Assembly: GCA_002435715.1 (NCBI GenBank)
Contig: DISD01000010.1
Location: 4,825 to 39,959 of the forward strand
Length of the DNA: 35,135 nt
Reading direction: 5' to 3'
Origin: Rhodospirillaceae bacterium UBA6219
Lineage (GTDB): Bacteria > Pseudomonadota > Alphaproteobacteria > Rhodospirillales > Magnetospirillaceae
In this document: one piece after another, positions 16,573 through 25,558 of the stretch
Position numbering within the stretch: the first letter of the stretch is position 1
Layout: every line of letters begins with the position of its first letter
Made by a program: the position numbers and the translations under genes
The notes under the pieces: generated by a model
What the model was told of the DNA's origin: nothing
Database searches by the model: none
The model's input: only the letters and a program-made list of their open reading frames with translations

Positions 16573-17484
16573 TTAAACCGGAAAACCGGCCTTGATCAGA
16601 CGTTTGATCACCTCGTCCTCGGCATCGATGGACAAATCCATCAAGGGCGGACGGGTGATGCGCCACGACTTGTCGCCGCTGGCCCGCGCCACCAGGGCCT
16701 TCAACGCCGGGATCAACGGGAAGTCCTGAAGGGCCACGCGGAAGGCGACCAGCGCGTCTTGCAGTCCTTCGGCATCGGGGTCACGCCAGCGGCGGAACAA
16801 TTCCACCATGACCGCCCCGTTGACGCTGGCATTGGCGGAAATGCACCCCGCCCCGCCCAGACGCATCAATTTCAGCAACAAAGCCTCGGTCCCCGAGAAC
16901 ACGTCGAAGCCGGGGAAAGCCCGGATCATCGCTTCCATGTTGGCGAATTCACCCGACGAATCCTTGATGCCGACCACGGTGCCGGGATAGGCCTTGAGCA
17001 GCCGTTCGATCAAGGGCAAAGACAGCGGCACACCGCTTTGACGCGGGAAGTGATACAGATAGACCCGCAGCTTCTTGTCGCCAACCCGCTGGATGACTTC
17101 CGAATAGGACCGGAACAAACCGTCGTCGCTGACGCCTTTATAATAGAACGGCGGCAGCATCAGCACGCCGCCGCAGCCCAAGCCCACGGCATGACGGGTC
17201 AGGTCCACGGTGTCGGACAGCGCGCAGGCGCCGGTTCCCGGCATCACCCGGGCCATGTCGATGCCGGTGCCGGCCAGGGCATCCAGCAAATCCTTCTTTT
17301 CCCCCACCGACAGCGAATTGCCTTCGCTAGTGGTGCCGAACGGTGCCAGGCCGATGTCCAGGGACGTCAGCATGCGGGCGAAGGCGGCAAAGCGCTTGGC
17401 ATCCGGCGACAGGTTGCGATCAAAAGGAGTAAGCACCGGAGCCAGGATTCCGGTGATGCGATTGGGACGGGTCGTGGCGGCCAT
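16573..17484 (-). CDS. dihydrodipicolinate synthase (DapA) family aldolase
   Basis: A 303-residue class I aldolase of the DapA/NanA superfamily. The Schiff-base lysine is K174 (VGIKDSSGEF) and the conserved tyrosine is Y144 (YLYHFPR). The substrate-loop motif reads GTTSEGNSL rather than the GTTGES of true DapA, so a role outside lysine biosynthesis is likely, for example on another 2-keto acid. The protein is cytosolic. It is divergent from the AEC transporter at 17639, and such pairs can serve uptake and use of an organic acid, but nothing in the sequence proves that. Confidence 0.82.
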   Translation of the reverse strand: MAATTRPNRITGILAPVLTPFDRNLSPDAKRFAAFARMLTSLDIGLAPFGTTSEGNSLSVGEKKDLLDALAGTGIDMARVMPGTGACALSDTVDLTRHAVGLGCGGVLMLPPFYYKGVSDDGLFRSYSEVIQRVGDKKLRVYLYHFPRQSGVPLSLPLIERLLKAYPGTVVGIKDSSGEFANMEAMIRAFPGFDVFSGTEALLLKLMRLGGAGCISANASVNGAVMVELFRRWRDPDAEGLQDALVAFRVALQDFPLIPALKALVARASGDKSWRITRPPLMDLSIDAEDEVIKRLIKAGFPV

Positions 17485-17574
17485 TGCCGGGAAGCTCCGT
17501 GTGGGGGCACCATCTGCGACGAAGAACCAAGACTAACCCATCCGGTGGCACATGCACAGGCTTGTGCTTGGCGC

Positions 17575-17604
17575 TTGCCGTCATCCGCCGCGATGGCGTA
17601 TAGC
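17575..17604 (+). promoter_or_regulatory. Candidate promoter of the AEC transporter gene
   Basis: TTGCCG (17575-17580) and TATAGC (17599-17604) are 18 bases apart, each matching four of six consensus positions. Transcription from here would begin near 17611 and exclude the upstream in-frame ATG at 17552, supporting a start at 17639. Confidence 0.4.
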
Positions 17605-17638
17605 CCAAGGCCGAAATGGACAGGATGATCCACAGAAA

Positions 17639-18553
17639 ATGACCGAACCGTCCTTGGCGGTGAAGCTGATCCCGCTTTATGTCCTGGTGGCCATCGGCTT
17701 CGCCCTGGGCCGCTTCCTGGGGGTGAAAAGCCAGGAAATCGGCAAGCTGTCGCTTTACGTCCTGTCGCCGGCGGTGGTGTTCAAGGGCTTTTATGCCGCC
17801 AAGCTGCAAGGCGCCATGATGGCCCTGCCCTTCGTGGTGATGGCTTTGGCCTGCATTGCCGCCTGGATCGCCTTGCCCATGGCGGCGCGCCTGTGGAGCG
17901 ATGGCCGCGAACGCCTGAGCGCCTTCACGGTGGCGACCGGCAATACCGGCTTTTTCGGCATTCCCGCCTGTCTGTCGCTGATCGGTCCGGAAGCCCTGCC
18001 TTACGTGGTGCTGGTGTCGTTTGGATTTACGGCCTATGAAAATTCCGTCGGCTTCTTCATCATGAGCCGGGGCGACGCCACCTGGAAAGGCGCGCTGATG
18101 CGGGTGTTGAAATATCCCGGCCTGCACGCCTGCTGGATCGGCCTGACCCTGAACCTCAACCACATCACCCTGCCGGCTTACGTGCCGCAAACCATCGACC
18201 TGCTGGCCGGCGGCTTTTCGGCGGTGGGCATGATGATCGTGGGGCTTGGTTTGGCCGGGCTGACCCGCTTTCGCATCGATCTGGGCTTCATCGCCTATGC
18301 GTTCGGCTGGAAATTCCTGGTCTGGCCAGCGGCCGCCTATGCCTTCATCCTGTTCGACCGCGCTTGGCTGCACGCCTTTTCCAAGGTCGGCCACCAGGTT
18401 CTGCTGATCGAATCCCTGGTCCCCATGGCCGCCATCACCGTGGTCCACGCCACTTTGCGTAACATCCACCCCGACCGCGCGGCGGTGGCGGTGGCGTTGT
18501 CGACCCTGGCGGCGCTGGCGTGGCTGCCGCTGGTGTATGGGGTGGTGTTTTAG
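17639..18553 (+). CDS. AEC-family (auxin efflux carrier) transporter
   Basis: A protein of 304 residues from the ATG at 17639, with about ten hydrophobic segments, typical of the AEC family. The first segment is VKLIPLYVLVAIGFALGRFLG, the pattern LSLYVLSPAVVFKGF follows, and a mid-protein ATGNTGFFGIPACLSLIG matches the conserved NxGxxGxP motif. Members export or import small organic acids such as malonate or malate across the inner membrane. An in-frame ATG at 17552 would add 29 hydrophilic residues rich in Arg and Pro, unlike the family. The neighbouring aldolase hints at an organic-acid substrate. Confidence 0.83.
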   Translation: MTEPSLAVKLIPLYVLVAIGFALGRFLGVKSQEIGKLSLYVLSPAVVFKGFYAAKLQGAMMALPFVVMALACIAAWIALPMAARLWSDGRERLSAFTVATGNTGFFGIPACLSLIGPEALPYVVLVSFGFTAYENSVGFFIMSRGDATWKGALMRVLKYPGLHACWIGLTLNLNHITLPAYVPQTIDLLAGGFSAVGMMIVGLGLAGLTRFRIDLGFIAYAFGWKFLVWPAAAYAFILFDRAWLHAFSKVGHQVLLIESLVPMAAITVVHATLRNIHPDRAAVAVALSTLAALAWLPLVYGVVF

Positions 18554-18605
18554 GCGGACTGGGGTATAAACCGAGTAGAGTCAGGACTTAAGACAGGATC
18601 GGATC

Positions 18606-19979
18606 ATGATGGAATGGGAAAAGCTCTTAAAGCTGGAGCGCCTGAACGATCCCAATTACATCCTGAAAAAGCACCGGCCGACATATTCTCAAGACATGGA
18701 CCGGATTCTGTTTTCGCCACCCTTTCGACGGCTGGCCAATAAAACACAAGTTCATCCGCTTTACGACAACGACCACCTTCATCAACGCCTGACCCACAGC
18801 CTTGAAGTCACCCGTGTCGGACGTTCCTTGGGTATCGAGGTCGGTGATTGGCTGGCCGAAGAACGAGGAGACATCCCGGGGGACCAAGTCCATGTCGTCG
18901 CCGGTCTGGTGCAGACCGCCTGCATGGCGCATGACATCGGAAACCCTCCGTTTGGCCATTCCGGTGAAGAAGCCATCGCATCATGGTTCCGCGAGAAATT
19001 TTCCGGCTCCAGCGACATTCTGAATGCGGTCACTTTGGAACAAAGGCCGGAATTCGAAGCTTTTGAGGGTAATGCACAAGGGTTTCGCATTCTCACCCGA
19101 ACCGAAATGTACAAGAACCAAGGCGGCATGCGCCTTGCCATGGGATCGCTGGGGGCATTCAGCAAATATCCCGTCAGCGCATGGGCTCAAACGCAGATGG
19201 GCGACCAAGCCATCGTTGATGGAATCCACTATATTGGCCTTAAGAAATATGGATTATTCCTGGACGACGTGCAGACCTTCGAGCATGTCGCAGAGCAGCT
19301 TGGCTTGCCGTCGAACCCCTTGAACACCCCCGATGGTCGTTCTATCGGAACTTGGTGGCGGCGCCACCCCTTGGCATTCCTGATGGAGGCCGCTGACGAC
19401 ATTTGCTACAACATAATGGACTTGGAAGACGCCTATCTGGCCGAAGACATCTCCTTCGAGCAAGTCATCAGCATTCTTGAAAAGATAGCTCGCAAATCAA
19501 ACAAGTCCTATCCGGACCAAAGCGAGCAAGACACCATCTCGCGCTATCGCGCCCTTGCCATCAGCGGTGCGATCGAAGCCTGTGTCGAAGCATTCAAACA
19601 GAATTATGAAAAAATAATGGCGGGAACCTTCTCAATCTCACTGGTTGACGCCTCGAGACTGGCTCCTCTCTTCACTGAAATCAAAATTCTAGCCCGAAAC
19701 AGGATTTTCACCGCCCGCAGAAAGACCGAGCTGGAAGTCTATGGCCGCAACATCGTCTATCGAATCTTGGATGGATTGCTGCCGCTGGTTGACGAATTGG
19801 TGACGAAGAATGGTGACGTCACCAAGCTGTCTTCCTATCACACCCAGGTGATCCGAGCGCTGAACTTCCCAACCGATTCCCTCGGCAGCCCCTATGAGGC
19901 GCTGCATTCCTTGACCGACTTTGTGTCGGGCATGACCGATAGATATGCAGTCAAAGTGGCGGAAATGCTGGGGCGCTGA
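18606..19979 (+). CDS. dgt: deoxyguanosinetriphosphate triphosphohydrolase (dGTPase)
   Basis: A 457-residue HD-domain protein. The signature HQRLTHSLEVTRVG (H64) is followed by the HD pair H109-D110 in AHDIGNPPFGHSG (H118), and a later AADDICYNIMD supplies the fourth metal ligand. It should split dGTP or related dNTPs into deoxynucleoside and triphosphate. Base use differs from the neighbours: long stretches (for example 19220-19260 and 19590-19640) are near 45 percent GC by eye, with many A/T-ending codons, suggesting horizontal acquisition. It stands alone between the AEC gene and the phosphate operon. HD dNTPases are known to limit phage by depleting dNTPs, so a defence role is possible but unproven. 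Confidence 0.9.
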   Translation: MMEWEKLLKLERLNDPNYILKKHRPTYSQDMDRILFSPPFRRLANKTQVHPLYDNDHLHQRLTHSLEVTRVGRSLGIEVGDWLAEERGDIPGDQVHVVAGLVQTACMAHDIGNPPFGHSGEEAIASWFREKFSGSSDILNAVTLEQRPEFEAFEGNAQGFRILTRTEMYKNQGGMRLAMGSLGAFSKYPVSAWAQTQMGDQAIVDGIHYIGLKKYGLFLDDVQTFEHVAEQLGLPSNPLNTPDGRSIGTWWRRHPLAFLMEAADDICYNIMDLEDAYLAEDISFEQVISILEKIARKSNKSYPDQSEQDTISRYRALAISGAIEACVEAFKQNYEKIMAGTFSISLVDASRLAPLFTEIKILARNRIFTARRKTELEVYGRNIVYRILDGLLPLVDELVTKNGDVTKLSSYHTQVIRALNFPTDSLGSPYEALHSLTDFVSGMTDRYAVKVAEMLGR

Positions 19980-20009
19980 TCTGCACACCGCTTCCCGCTC
20001 TCCCCTTCC

Positions 20010-20555
20010 CTATCGGCACGCCCGCTTCAAAATCCCGGCGAAGGCCTGGGCGGCTTCCGCCAATTCGCCATCGTTGACGATGGTTTCGTCGCAATCGGTG
20101 GGGACGGCGGCGGCGCGGGCCAGACGATTGGCGATGTCTTCGGCGGTTTCGCGGCCGCGTCCGGCCAGACGGCGGGCTAAGACATTGGGGTCGGCGGTGA
20201 TTTCCACTACCACCGAATCATAGGCGGCGCGGGCCGCCGGGATGGCGGTGCGGCTGATATTGGCCACCACCACGGCGCCGGTGGCCAGGTCGTCACTGAT
20301 CCCGGCGGGGATGCCATAAGCGATGCCGTGGGCTTCCCACCACAGGGCCAAGGCGCCGGAATCGCGCAATTTGACGAAATGGTCGGGGGTGACCGACAGG
20401 TGGTCCTCGCCGCCGGCATCGGCGGCGCGGGTGATCACCCGGCGCGGGAACACCACGCGATGGTCGCCACCCAGCAAATCCTTGGCGGCGGCCATGACGC
20501 TGTCCTTGCCGGCCCCGGACGGGCCGACGACGCAGACCAGTTTGCCGGTCGCCAT
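20010..20555 (-). CDS. phnN: ribose 1,5-bisphosphate phosphokinase
   Basis: A protein of 181 residues from the ATG at 20555; a GTG one codon upstream is possible. The guanylate-kinase-like fold starts VCVVGPSGAGKDS with the P-loop K17, followed by RRVITRAADAGGEDH and a GIPAGI loop, all typical of PhnN. PhnN phosphorylates ribose 1,5-bisphosphate to PRPP, a step of the carbon-phosphorus lyase pathway. Its ATG overlaps the phoB stop (TGATG), so it is translationally coupled to the phosphate regulon rather than to phn genes, none of which are in view. Confidence 0.85.
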   Translation of the reverse strand: MATGKLVCVVGPSGAGKDSVMAAAKDLLGGDHRVVFPRRVITRAADAGGEDHLSVTPDHFVKLRDSGALALWWEAHGIAYGIPAGISDDLATGAVVVANISRTAIPAARAAYDSVVVEITADPNVLARRLAGRGRETAEDIANRLARAAAVPTDCDETIVNDGELAEAAQAFAGILKRACR

Positions 20556-21268
20556 CACGCCGCCTGTTCGGAATCCAGGGCGTAACCGGCGGCACGGACG
20601 GTGCGGATGATGTCGGTGTCGTTGTCGCCGTTCAACGCCTTGCGCAGACGACGGATGTGGACGTCAACGGTGCGTGGTTCCACATAGATGTCGGGACCCC
20701 AGACGGCGTTCAGCAGTTCTTCGCGACTGAACACGTTGCCCGGATGCTGCATGAAGAATTGCAGCAGGCGGAACTCGGTGGGGCCCAGATGAACCGGACG
20801 GTCGCCACGGGTGACGCGGTGGGCCGCCAGATCCATGGCGATGTCGCCATATTCCAGCATGCCCTTTTGCGGCACCGGCTGTACCCGGCGCAGCATGGCG
20901 CGGATCCGCGCCATCAGTTCCGGCAGGCTGAAGGGCTTGGTCATGTAATCGTCGGCACCGGTGTTCAGGCCGCGGATCTTGTCGCCTTCCTCGCCGCGCG
21001 CCGTCAGCATGATGATGGGCAATTCGCGGGTGGCCGGCTTGCGGCGCAACTGGCGGCAGACTTCGATCCCGGAAAGCGACGGCAGCATCCAGTCCAGCAC
21101 CACCAGATCGGGCTTGCGCTCGGACACCAGGGTCAGGGCTTCTTCACCGTCGCCAGCCTCGCAGACGCGATACCCTTCTTTTTCCAGGTTATAGCGCAAC
21201 ATGGTGGCCAGGGCGGCCTCGTCCTCGACGATCAGGATCAGCGGCTTCATATCCATGGGAATGCTCAC
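20555..21268 (-). CDS. phoB: phosphate regulon response regulator
   Basis: A 237-residue OmpR-type regulator. The receiver domain (residues about 10-125) has E15-D16, phospho-acceptor D59 (VVLDWMLP) and K109 in MTKPFS. The winged helix (about 140-230) ends with the TVDVHIRRLRKALN recognition helix typical of PhoB. It activates genes with Pho boxes under phosphate limitation, including pstS upstream. The GTG start at 21268 overlaps the phoU stop (GTGA). An internal ATG at 21256 or 21250 is less likely given that overlap. The partner kinase phoR is not in this window. Confidence 0.93.
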   Translation of the reverse strand: MSIPMDMKPLILIVEDEAALATMLRYNLEKEGYRVCEAGDGEEALTLVSERKPDLVVLDWMLPSLSGIEVCRQLRRKPATRELPIIMLTARGEEGDKIRGLNTGADDYMTKPFSLPELMARIRAMLRRVQPVPQKGMLEYGDIAMDLAAHRVTRGDRPVHLGPTEFRLLQFFMQHPGNVFSREELLNAVWGPDIYVEPRTVDVHIRRLRKALNGDNDTDIIRTVRAAGYALDSEQAA

Positions 21269-21957
21269 TCGGTATCCACAGTGTTACCCTTGGGCCGCTC
21301 ACCCTTGATCGGGGTTCCGACCACCAGGAAATGCAGGGTCTCGGCGATGTTGGTGGCATGGTCGCCGATACGTTCGATGTTCTTGGCCATGAACATCAGA
21401 TGGGTGCACGCGGTGATGGTGCGCGGGTCTTCCATCATATAGGTGATGAGTTCGCGGAACAGGCCGGTGTACATGTCGTCCACCTCCTCGTCGCGGTTCC
21501 ACACCCGCACTGCCTTGTCGACGTCGCGTTCGATATAGGCGTCCAGGATGTCCTTCAGGATTTCCTGGACCAGATGGGCCAGATGCAGCACGGCGTTGAC
21601 CGGCTTGACCGGCGGCAGCTGGTTCAGCACCAGCGACCGCTTGGCCACGTTGGCGGCGTAATCGGCGACGCGTTCCAGTTCGGAACTGATCTTCAACGCG
21701 GCGACGATGTGACGCAAGTCCGAGGCCACCGGCTGGCGCAGGGCCAACAGACGGACGGTGAATTGCTGCACTTCGTGTTCCAGCTCGTCGACGCGGGAAT
21801 CGCCGGCCACTACACGGGCGGCTAGGTCGCTGTCACGCTTGGACAAAGCCTGCAGGGCGGCGGCGAACTGGGCCTCGGCCATCCCGCCCATGCGGGCGAT
21901 GATGTTGGTCAGATGGGCCAGTTCTTCGTCGTACGACTTGACGGTATGGTCGCTCAT
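21265..21957 (-). CDS. phoU: phosphate transport regulator PhoU
   Basis: A 230-residue all-helical protein with two PhoU three-helix repeats. The metal-binding signatures are visible as the ERVADYAANVAKRS block near residues 95-108 and the ERIGDHATNIAETL block near 195-208. PhoU links Pst transport to PhoR/PhoB signalling and restrains the Pho response when phosphate is plentiful. It lies 10 bases after pstB and overlaps phoB by 4 bases. Confidence 0.95.
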   Translation of the reverse strand: MSDHTVKSYDEELAHLTNIIARMGGMAEAQFAAALQALSKRDSDLAARVVAGDSRVDELEHEVQQFTVRLLALRQPVASDLRHIVAALKISSELERVADYAANVAKRSLVLNQLPPVKPVNAVLHLAHLVQEILKDILDAYIERDVDKAVRVWNRDEEVDDMYTGLFRELITYMMEDPRTITACTHLMFMAKNIERIGDHATNIAETLHFLVVGTPIKGERPKGNTVDTE

Positions 21958-21967
21958 GTGCTGGTCC

Positions 21968-22753
21968 TTAACCGAAGCGGCCGGTGATATAGCCTTGGGT
22001 CAGCGGATGCTGGGGATTGGTGAAGATCTGTTCGGTGTCCCCCACTTCGACCAGCTCTCCCAGGTGGAAGAAGGCGGTGCGCTGCGAAACGCGGGCCGCC
22101 TGCTGCATGGAATGGGTGACGATGACGATGGTGAAGTTTTCACGCAATTCGTCGATCAGTTCTTCCACCTTGGCGGTGGCGATGGGGTCCAAGGCCGAAC
22201 ACGGTTCGTCCATCAGGATCACTTCCGGTGCCACGGCGATGGCCCGCGCGATGCACAGACGCTGTTGCTGCCCCCCCGACAGACCGGTGCCCGATTCTTC
22301 CAGACGATCCTTGACCTCGGCCAGCAGACCGGCCTTTTCCAGGCTGTTCATGACGATCTCGTCCAACTCGGACTGGTCGCGGGCCATGCCGTGGATGCGC
22401 GGACCATAGGCGACGTTGTCATAGATGGATTTGGGGAACGGGTTGGGCTTTTGGAAAACCATGCCGACCCGGGCGCGCAATTGCACCACGTCGATGGTCT
22501 TGTCGTAGATGTCATCGCCGTCCAGCATCAGGGAGCCGGTGACCTGGGCGTTCTCGATCAGGTCGTTCATGCGGTTGATGCACCGCAAGAAGGTGGACTT
22601 GCCGCAACCGGACGGGCCGATCAGGGCGGTGACGTCGTTGGCGCGGATCTCCAGATCCACATGCTTCAGCGCATGTTTTTGGCCGTAGAAGACGTTGACG
22701 TCGCGGGCGGCGACCTTGGACAGGCGAGTGTCGGTCACGGGAATGGCGTTCAT
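21968..22753 (-). CDS. pstB: phosphate ABC transporter ATP-binding protein
   Basis: A 261-residue ABC ATPase. Walker A is GPSGCGKST with K52, the signature is LSGGQQQRLCIARAIA, Walker B is VILMDEPCSALDP, and the switch histidine lies in VTHSM. The CSALDP and VTHSMQQAARVSQRTAFF segments are typical of PstB. It powers phosphate import through PstC and PstA at the inner membrane. It follows pstA by 9 bases. Confidence 0.96.
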   Translation of the reverse strand: MNAIPVTDTRLSKVAARDVNVFYGQKHALKHVDLEIRANDVTALIGPSGCGKSTFLRCINRMNDLIENAQVTGSLMLDGDDIYDKTIDVVQLRARVGMVFQKPNPFPKSIYDNVAYGPRIHGMARDQSELDEIVMNSLEKAGLLAEVKDRLEESGTGLSGGQQQRLCIARAIAVAPEVILMDEPCSALDPIATAKVEELIDELRENFTIVIVTHSMQQAARVSQRTAFFHLGELVEVGDTEQIFTNPQHPLTQGYITGRFG

Positions 22754-22762
22754 GGATCTATC

Positions 22763-24076
22763 CTACCAGCGACGTTCGAACTTCTTGCGAAGCATGATGG
22801 CGGCCAGGTTCATCATGGCCAGGAAGAACAACAGCACCATGATGGCGGCGCTGGTGCGCTCGACGAAGGCGCGTTCCGGGCTGTCGGCCCACAGATAGAC
22901 CTGCACCGGCAACACCGCCGACGGGTCCAGCGGGCTGGCCGGAATGTCGACGATGAAAGCCACCATGCCGATCATCAACAAAGGCGCGGTTTCACCCAGG
23001 GCATGGGCCATGCCCAGAATGGTGCCGGTCAGGATGCCGGGCATGGACAGCGGCAGAACATGGTCGGTGACCATCTGCAGCTTGGAAGCGCCCAGACCCA
23101 AGGCGGCTTCGCGGATGGACGGCGGCACCGCCTTCATGGCGGCACGGCCGGCGATGATGATGGTCGGCATGCTGATCAGCGCCAACACCAGACCACCGAC
23201 CAGCGGAGCCGAACGCGGCATGCCGAAGAAGTTCAGGAAGATGGCCAGACCCAACAGACCGAACACCACCGACGGAACCGCCGCCAGATTGTTGATGTTG
23301 ACTTCGATCAGATGGGTCCACTTGTTCTTGGGGGCGAATTCTTCCAGATACACCGAAGTCGCCACACCCAACGGGAAGCAGACCAGAAGCGTGACGGACA
23401 GCGAGAAGAACGAGCCCACGACCGCCCCCCACAGGCCAGCCTGTTCGGGTTCACGCGAATCACCGGTGGTGAAAAGCGTGGTGTTGAACTTCTTGGTAAC
23501 GGCGTCGCGCTTTTCCAGTTCATCCAGCCAACCCAACTGAGCGTCGGTCAGACGGTTGCCTTCGACACCCGGTTTACGGCTGACATGCCCCTTCATGGCC
23601 ATGTCCACATCGGCGCCAGCGGTCATCCACACGCTGACGGTGGTGCCCAGCAAACCGGGATTGGCCATCAGCTTGTCGCGCAGCGGCAGGTCGGCCCCCG
23701 TGGACACCAACTTGTAAAGCTGACGACGCTGCCCCCCGGAAACATCCGGGAAAGCCTTGCTGAGGGCGCTTTTGATCACGCCGCCGTAATTGGCCCGCAG
23801 CAATTCGTCGGCGCTGGGATTGACCGGACTGACGCCCAGGGTTTCGGCATCGAAGGTGACGTCCAGGCGGATGTTGGTCTGAACCAAGGCAGTGCTGCCG
23901 TTGGAAAAGATGGTCACCAACAAGATGCCCAGGAAGCCCAGGGCCAGGGCGATGGCGCCGAACCCCAGCGCCTTGAAGCGCCGCTCGGCGGCGTAACGCT
24001 TCTTCAGACGCTTGGCGACAGCCTGGGACGAGGCAGCGGCGGTGGCGACGTTTTCCATGATGGCGGCCTCAGTCAT
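22763..24076 (-). CDS. pstA: phosphate ABC transporter permease PstA (long form)
   Basis: A protein of 437 residues from the ATG at 24076, which overlaps the pstC stop (ATGACTGA). After a cytosolic start, one N-terminal membrane segment (about 33-56) is followed by a roughly 160-residue extracytoplasmic insert, and then by the standard permease domain with the EAA-type loop REAALGLGASKLQMVTDHVLP. E. coli PstA is about 296 residues; the extra insert is a known feature of the alphaproteobacterial form. A longer frame to 24199 runs into pstC and lacks family sequence. It forms the phosphate channel with PstC. Confidence 0.93.
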   Translation of the reverse strand: MTEAAIMENVATAAASSQAVAKRLKKRYAAERRFKALGFGAIALALGFLGILLVTIFSNGSTALVQTNIRLDVTFDAETLGVSPVNPSADELLRANYGGVIKSALSKAFPDVSGGQRRQLYKLVSTGADLPLRDKLMANPGLLGTTVSVWMTAGADVDMAMKGHVSRKPGVEGNRLTDAQLGWLDELEKRDAVTKKFNTTLFTTGDSREPEQAGLWGAVVGSFFSLSVTLLVCFPLGVATSVYLEEFAPKNKWTHLIEVNINNLAAVPSVVFGLLGLAIFLNFFGMPRSAPLVGGLVLALISMPTIIIAGRAAMKAVPPSIREAALGLGASKLQMVTDHVLPLSMPGILTGTILGMAHALGETAPLLMIGMVAFIVDIPASPLDPSAVLPVQVYLWADSPERAFVERTSAAIMVLLFFLAMMNLAAIMLRKKFERRW

Positions 24077-25445
24077 ATTTTTCACGGTATTTATTGACGA
24101 TGTGGAGCGCGACCACATTGAGCGCCAAGGTGACGGTGAACAACACCAGGCCCAGGGCGAAAGCCGCCAAGGTCTTGGGGCTGTCGAATTCCTGGTCACC
24201 CACCAACAGGGTGACGATCTGGGTGGTCACCGTGGTCACCGCTTCCAGCGGATTGGCGGTCAGGTTGGCGGCAAGACCGGCGGCCATCACCACGATCATG
24301 GTTTCGCCGATGGCGCGGCTGGCGGCCAGCAGCACACCACCGATGATGCCGGGCAACGCGGCCGGGATGACCACCTGACGGATGGTTTCCGACTTGGTGG
24401 CCCCCAGGCCGAAAGCCCCTTCACGAAGGCTTTGCGGCACGGCGTTGATGACGTCGTCGGACAGCGACGAGACGAAGGGGATGATCATGATGCCCATGAC
24501 CAAACCGGCGGCCAAAGCACTTTCGGACGCCACCGACAAGCCCAGGGAGGAACCGACATCGCGGATGAAGGGGGCGACGGTCAACGCGGCGAAGAAGCCG
24601 TAAACCACGGTGGGAATACCGGCCAGGACTTCCAGCAGCGGCTTGACCACCGAACGGAACTTGGGCGCGGCATATTCCGACATGTAGATGGCCGACAGCA
24701 GACCCAGCGGCACGGCGACCGCCATGGCGATGCCGGAAATCAGCAGCGTGCCGGCGAACAGCGGAACCGCACCAAAGGCCCCCGAGCTGCCGACCTGGTC
24801 GGCGCGCATGGCGATCTGCGGGCTCCACTGGGTGCCGAACAGAAACTCGATCAGCGACACATGGCGGAAGAACAGCAGGCTTTCGAACAACAGCGACATC
24901 ACGATGCCGACCGTGGTGAAGATGGCCATGGTCGAGGCCAGCACCAAGAACACCTTGACGGTGGCTTCCACCTGATTGCGGGCCCGCATGTCGGCATGGA
25001 TCCGACGATGCGCATAAGCCAAGGCGGCAACCGCCAGGGCCAGGGCACCAAGCGCCACCGAGATGAACATGGTGTGGCGCACGGCGTTGTAATGCTGCGC
25101 CGCCTCACCCACCGCCGGTATGGAGGGCGTGTGGCCATAACGGGCGACATTGCGCACTTCGTTATAGATCAGGGCCAGACGTTCGTCGGCCATGCCCTGA
25201 AGATCGACCGGCAGCGAGCTCATCACCATCCAGTGCAGGAGGGCCGGCTCGAGCGCCAACCAACCGGCGATCAGCACCAGGGCGGGCAGACCGCACCACA
25301 GGGCCACGTAATAGCCGTGATAGGAAGGGAGCGAGTGGAGCAAGCGGGGATTGCCGCTGGCGGTGGCCAAGGCGCGCGAGCGTCCCAGGCGATAACCGAA
25401 TGCCGTCAGCAAAAGCAGGACGACCATCAAGGTGAGGAGCTGCAT
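24069..25445 (-). CDS. pstC: phosphate ABC transporter permease PstC (long form)
   Basis: A 458-residue inner-membrane permease. Hydrophobic segments lie at about 2-14, 46-65, 140-160 and 185-210, followed by the permease core with the cytosolic EAA loop LREGAFGLGATKSETIRQVVIPAALPGI. It is longer than the E. coli protein (about 319 residues) because of an N-terminal extension and periplasmic loop, matching the long PstA partner. It is separated from pstS by the terminator at 25511-25550. Confidence 0.93.
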   Translation of the reverse strand: MQLLTLMVVLLLLTAFGYRLGRSRALATASGNPRLLHSLPSYHGYYVALWCGLPALVLIAGWLALEPALLHWMVMSSLPVDLQGMADERLALIYNEVRNVARYGHTPSIPAVGEAAQHYNAVRHTMFISVALGALALAVAALAYAHRRIHADMRARNQVEATVKVFLVLASTMAIFTTVGIVMSLLFESLLFFRHVSLIEFLFGTQWSPQIAMRADQVGSSGAFGAVPLFAGTLLISGIAMAVAVPLGLLSAIYMSEYAAPKFRSVVKPLLEVLAGIPTVVYGFFAALTVAPFIRDVGSSLGLSVASESALAAGLVMGIMIIPFVSSLSDDVINAVPQSLREGAFGLGATKSETIRQVVIPAALPGIIGGVLLAASRAIGETMIVVMAAGLAANLTANPLEAVTTVTTQIVTLLVGDQEFDSPKTLAAFALGLVLFTVTLALNVVALHIVNKYREKYD

Positions 25446-25510
25446 GGGATCCGTCGGTCTGGCGGTGGTGCACCTGAAATGCGGCGCGGAAATGCGTCAA
25501 AAATCGATAA

Positions 25511-25550
25511 AAGAAAAAAGGCGGCCACCCGAGGGACAGGGGTGGCCGCC
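25511..25550 (-). terminator. Intra-operon terminator between pstS and pstC
   Basis: On the minus strand a perfect 11-bp stem (25540-25550 with 25520-25530, sequence GGCGGCCACCC and its complement) has a 9-base loop and is followed by a T-rich tail (TTTTTTCTT). It begins 9 bases after the pstS stop. As an intrinsic terminator inside the operon it should let much more pstS than pstCAB mRNA accumulate, and the hairpin would also protect the pstS 3' end. Confidence 0.88.
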
Positions 25551-25558
25551 CCTTGACA

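Noticed and set aside
17552..17638. 29-residue N-terminal extension of the AEC transporter
   Set aside because: It is hydrophilic, unlike the family, and starts upstream of the candidate promoter at 17575-17604.
21758..24097. 779-codon plus-strand frame over phoU-pstB-pstA
   Set aside because: It spans three well-supported minus-strand genes and their junctions, so it cannot be a real single protein.
24077..24199. 41-residue N-terminal extension of PstA
   Set aside because: It lies wholly inside pstC in another frame; the ATG at 24076 forms the expected stop-start overlap.
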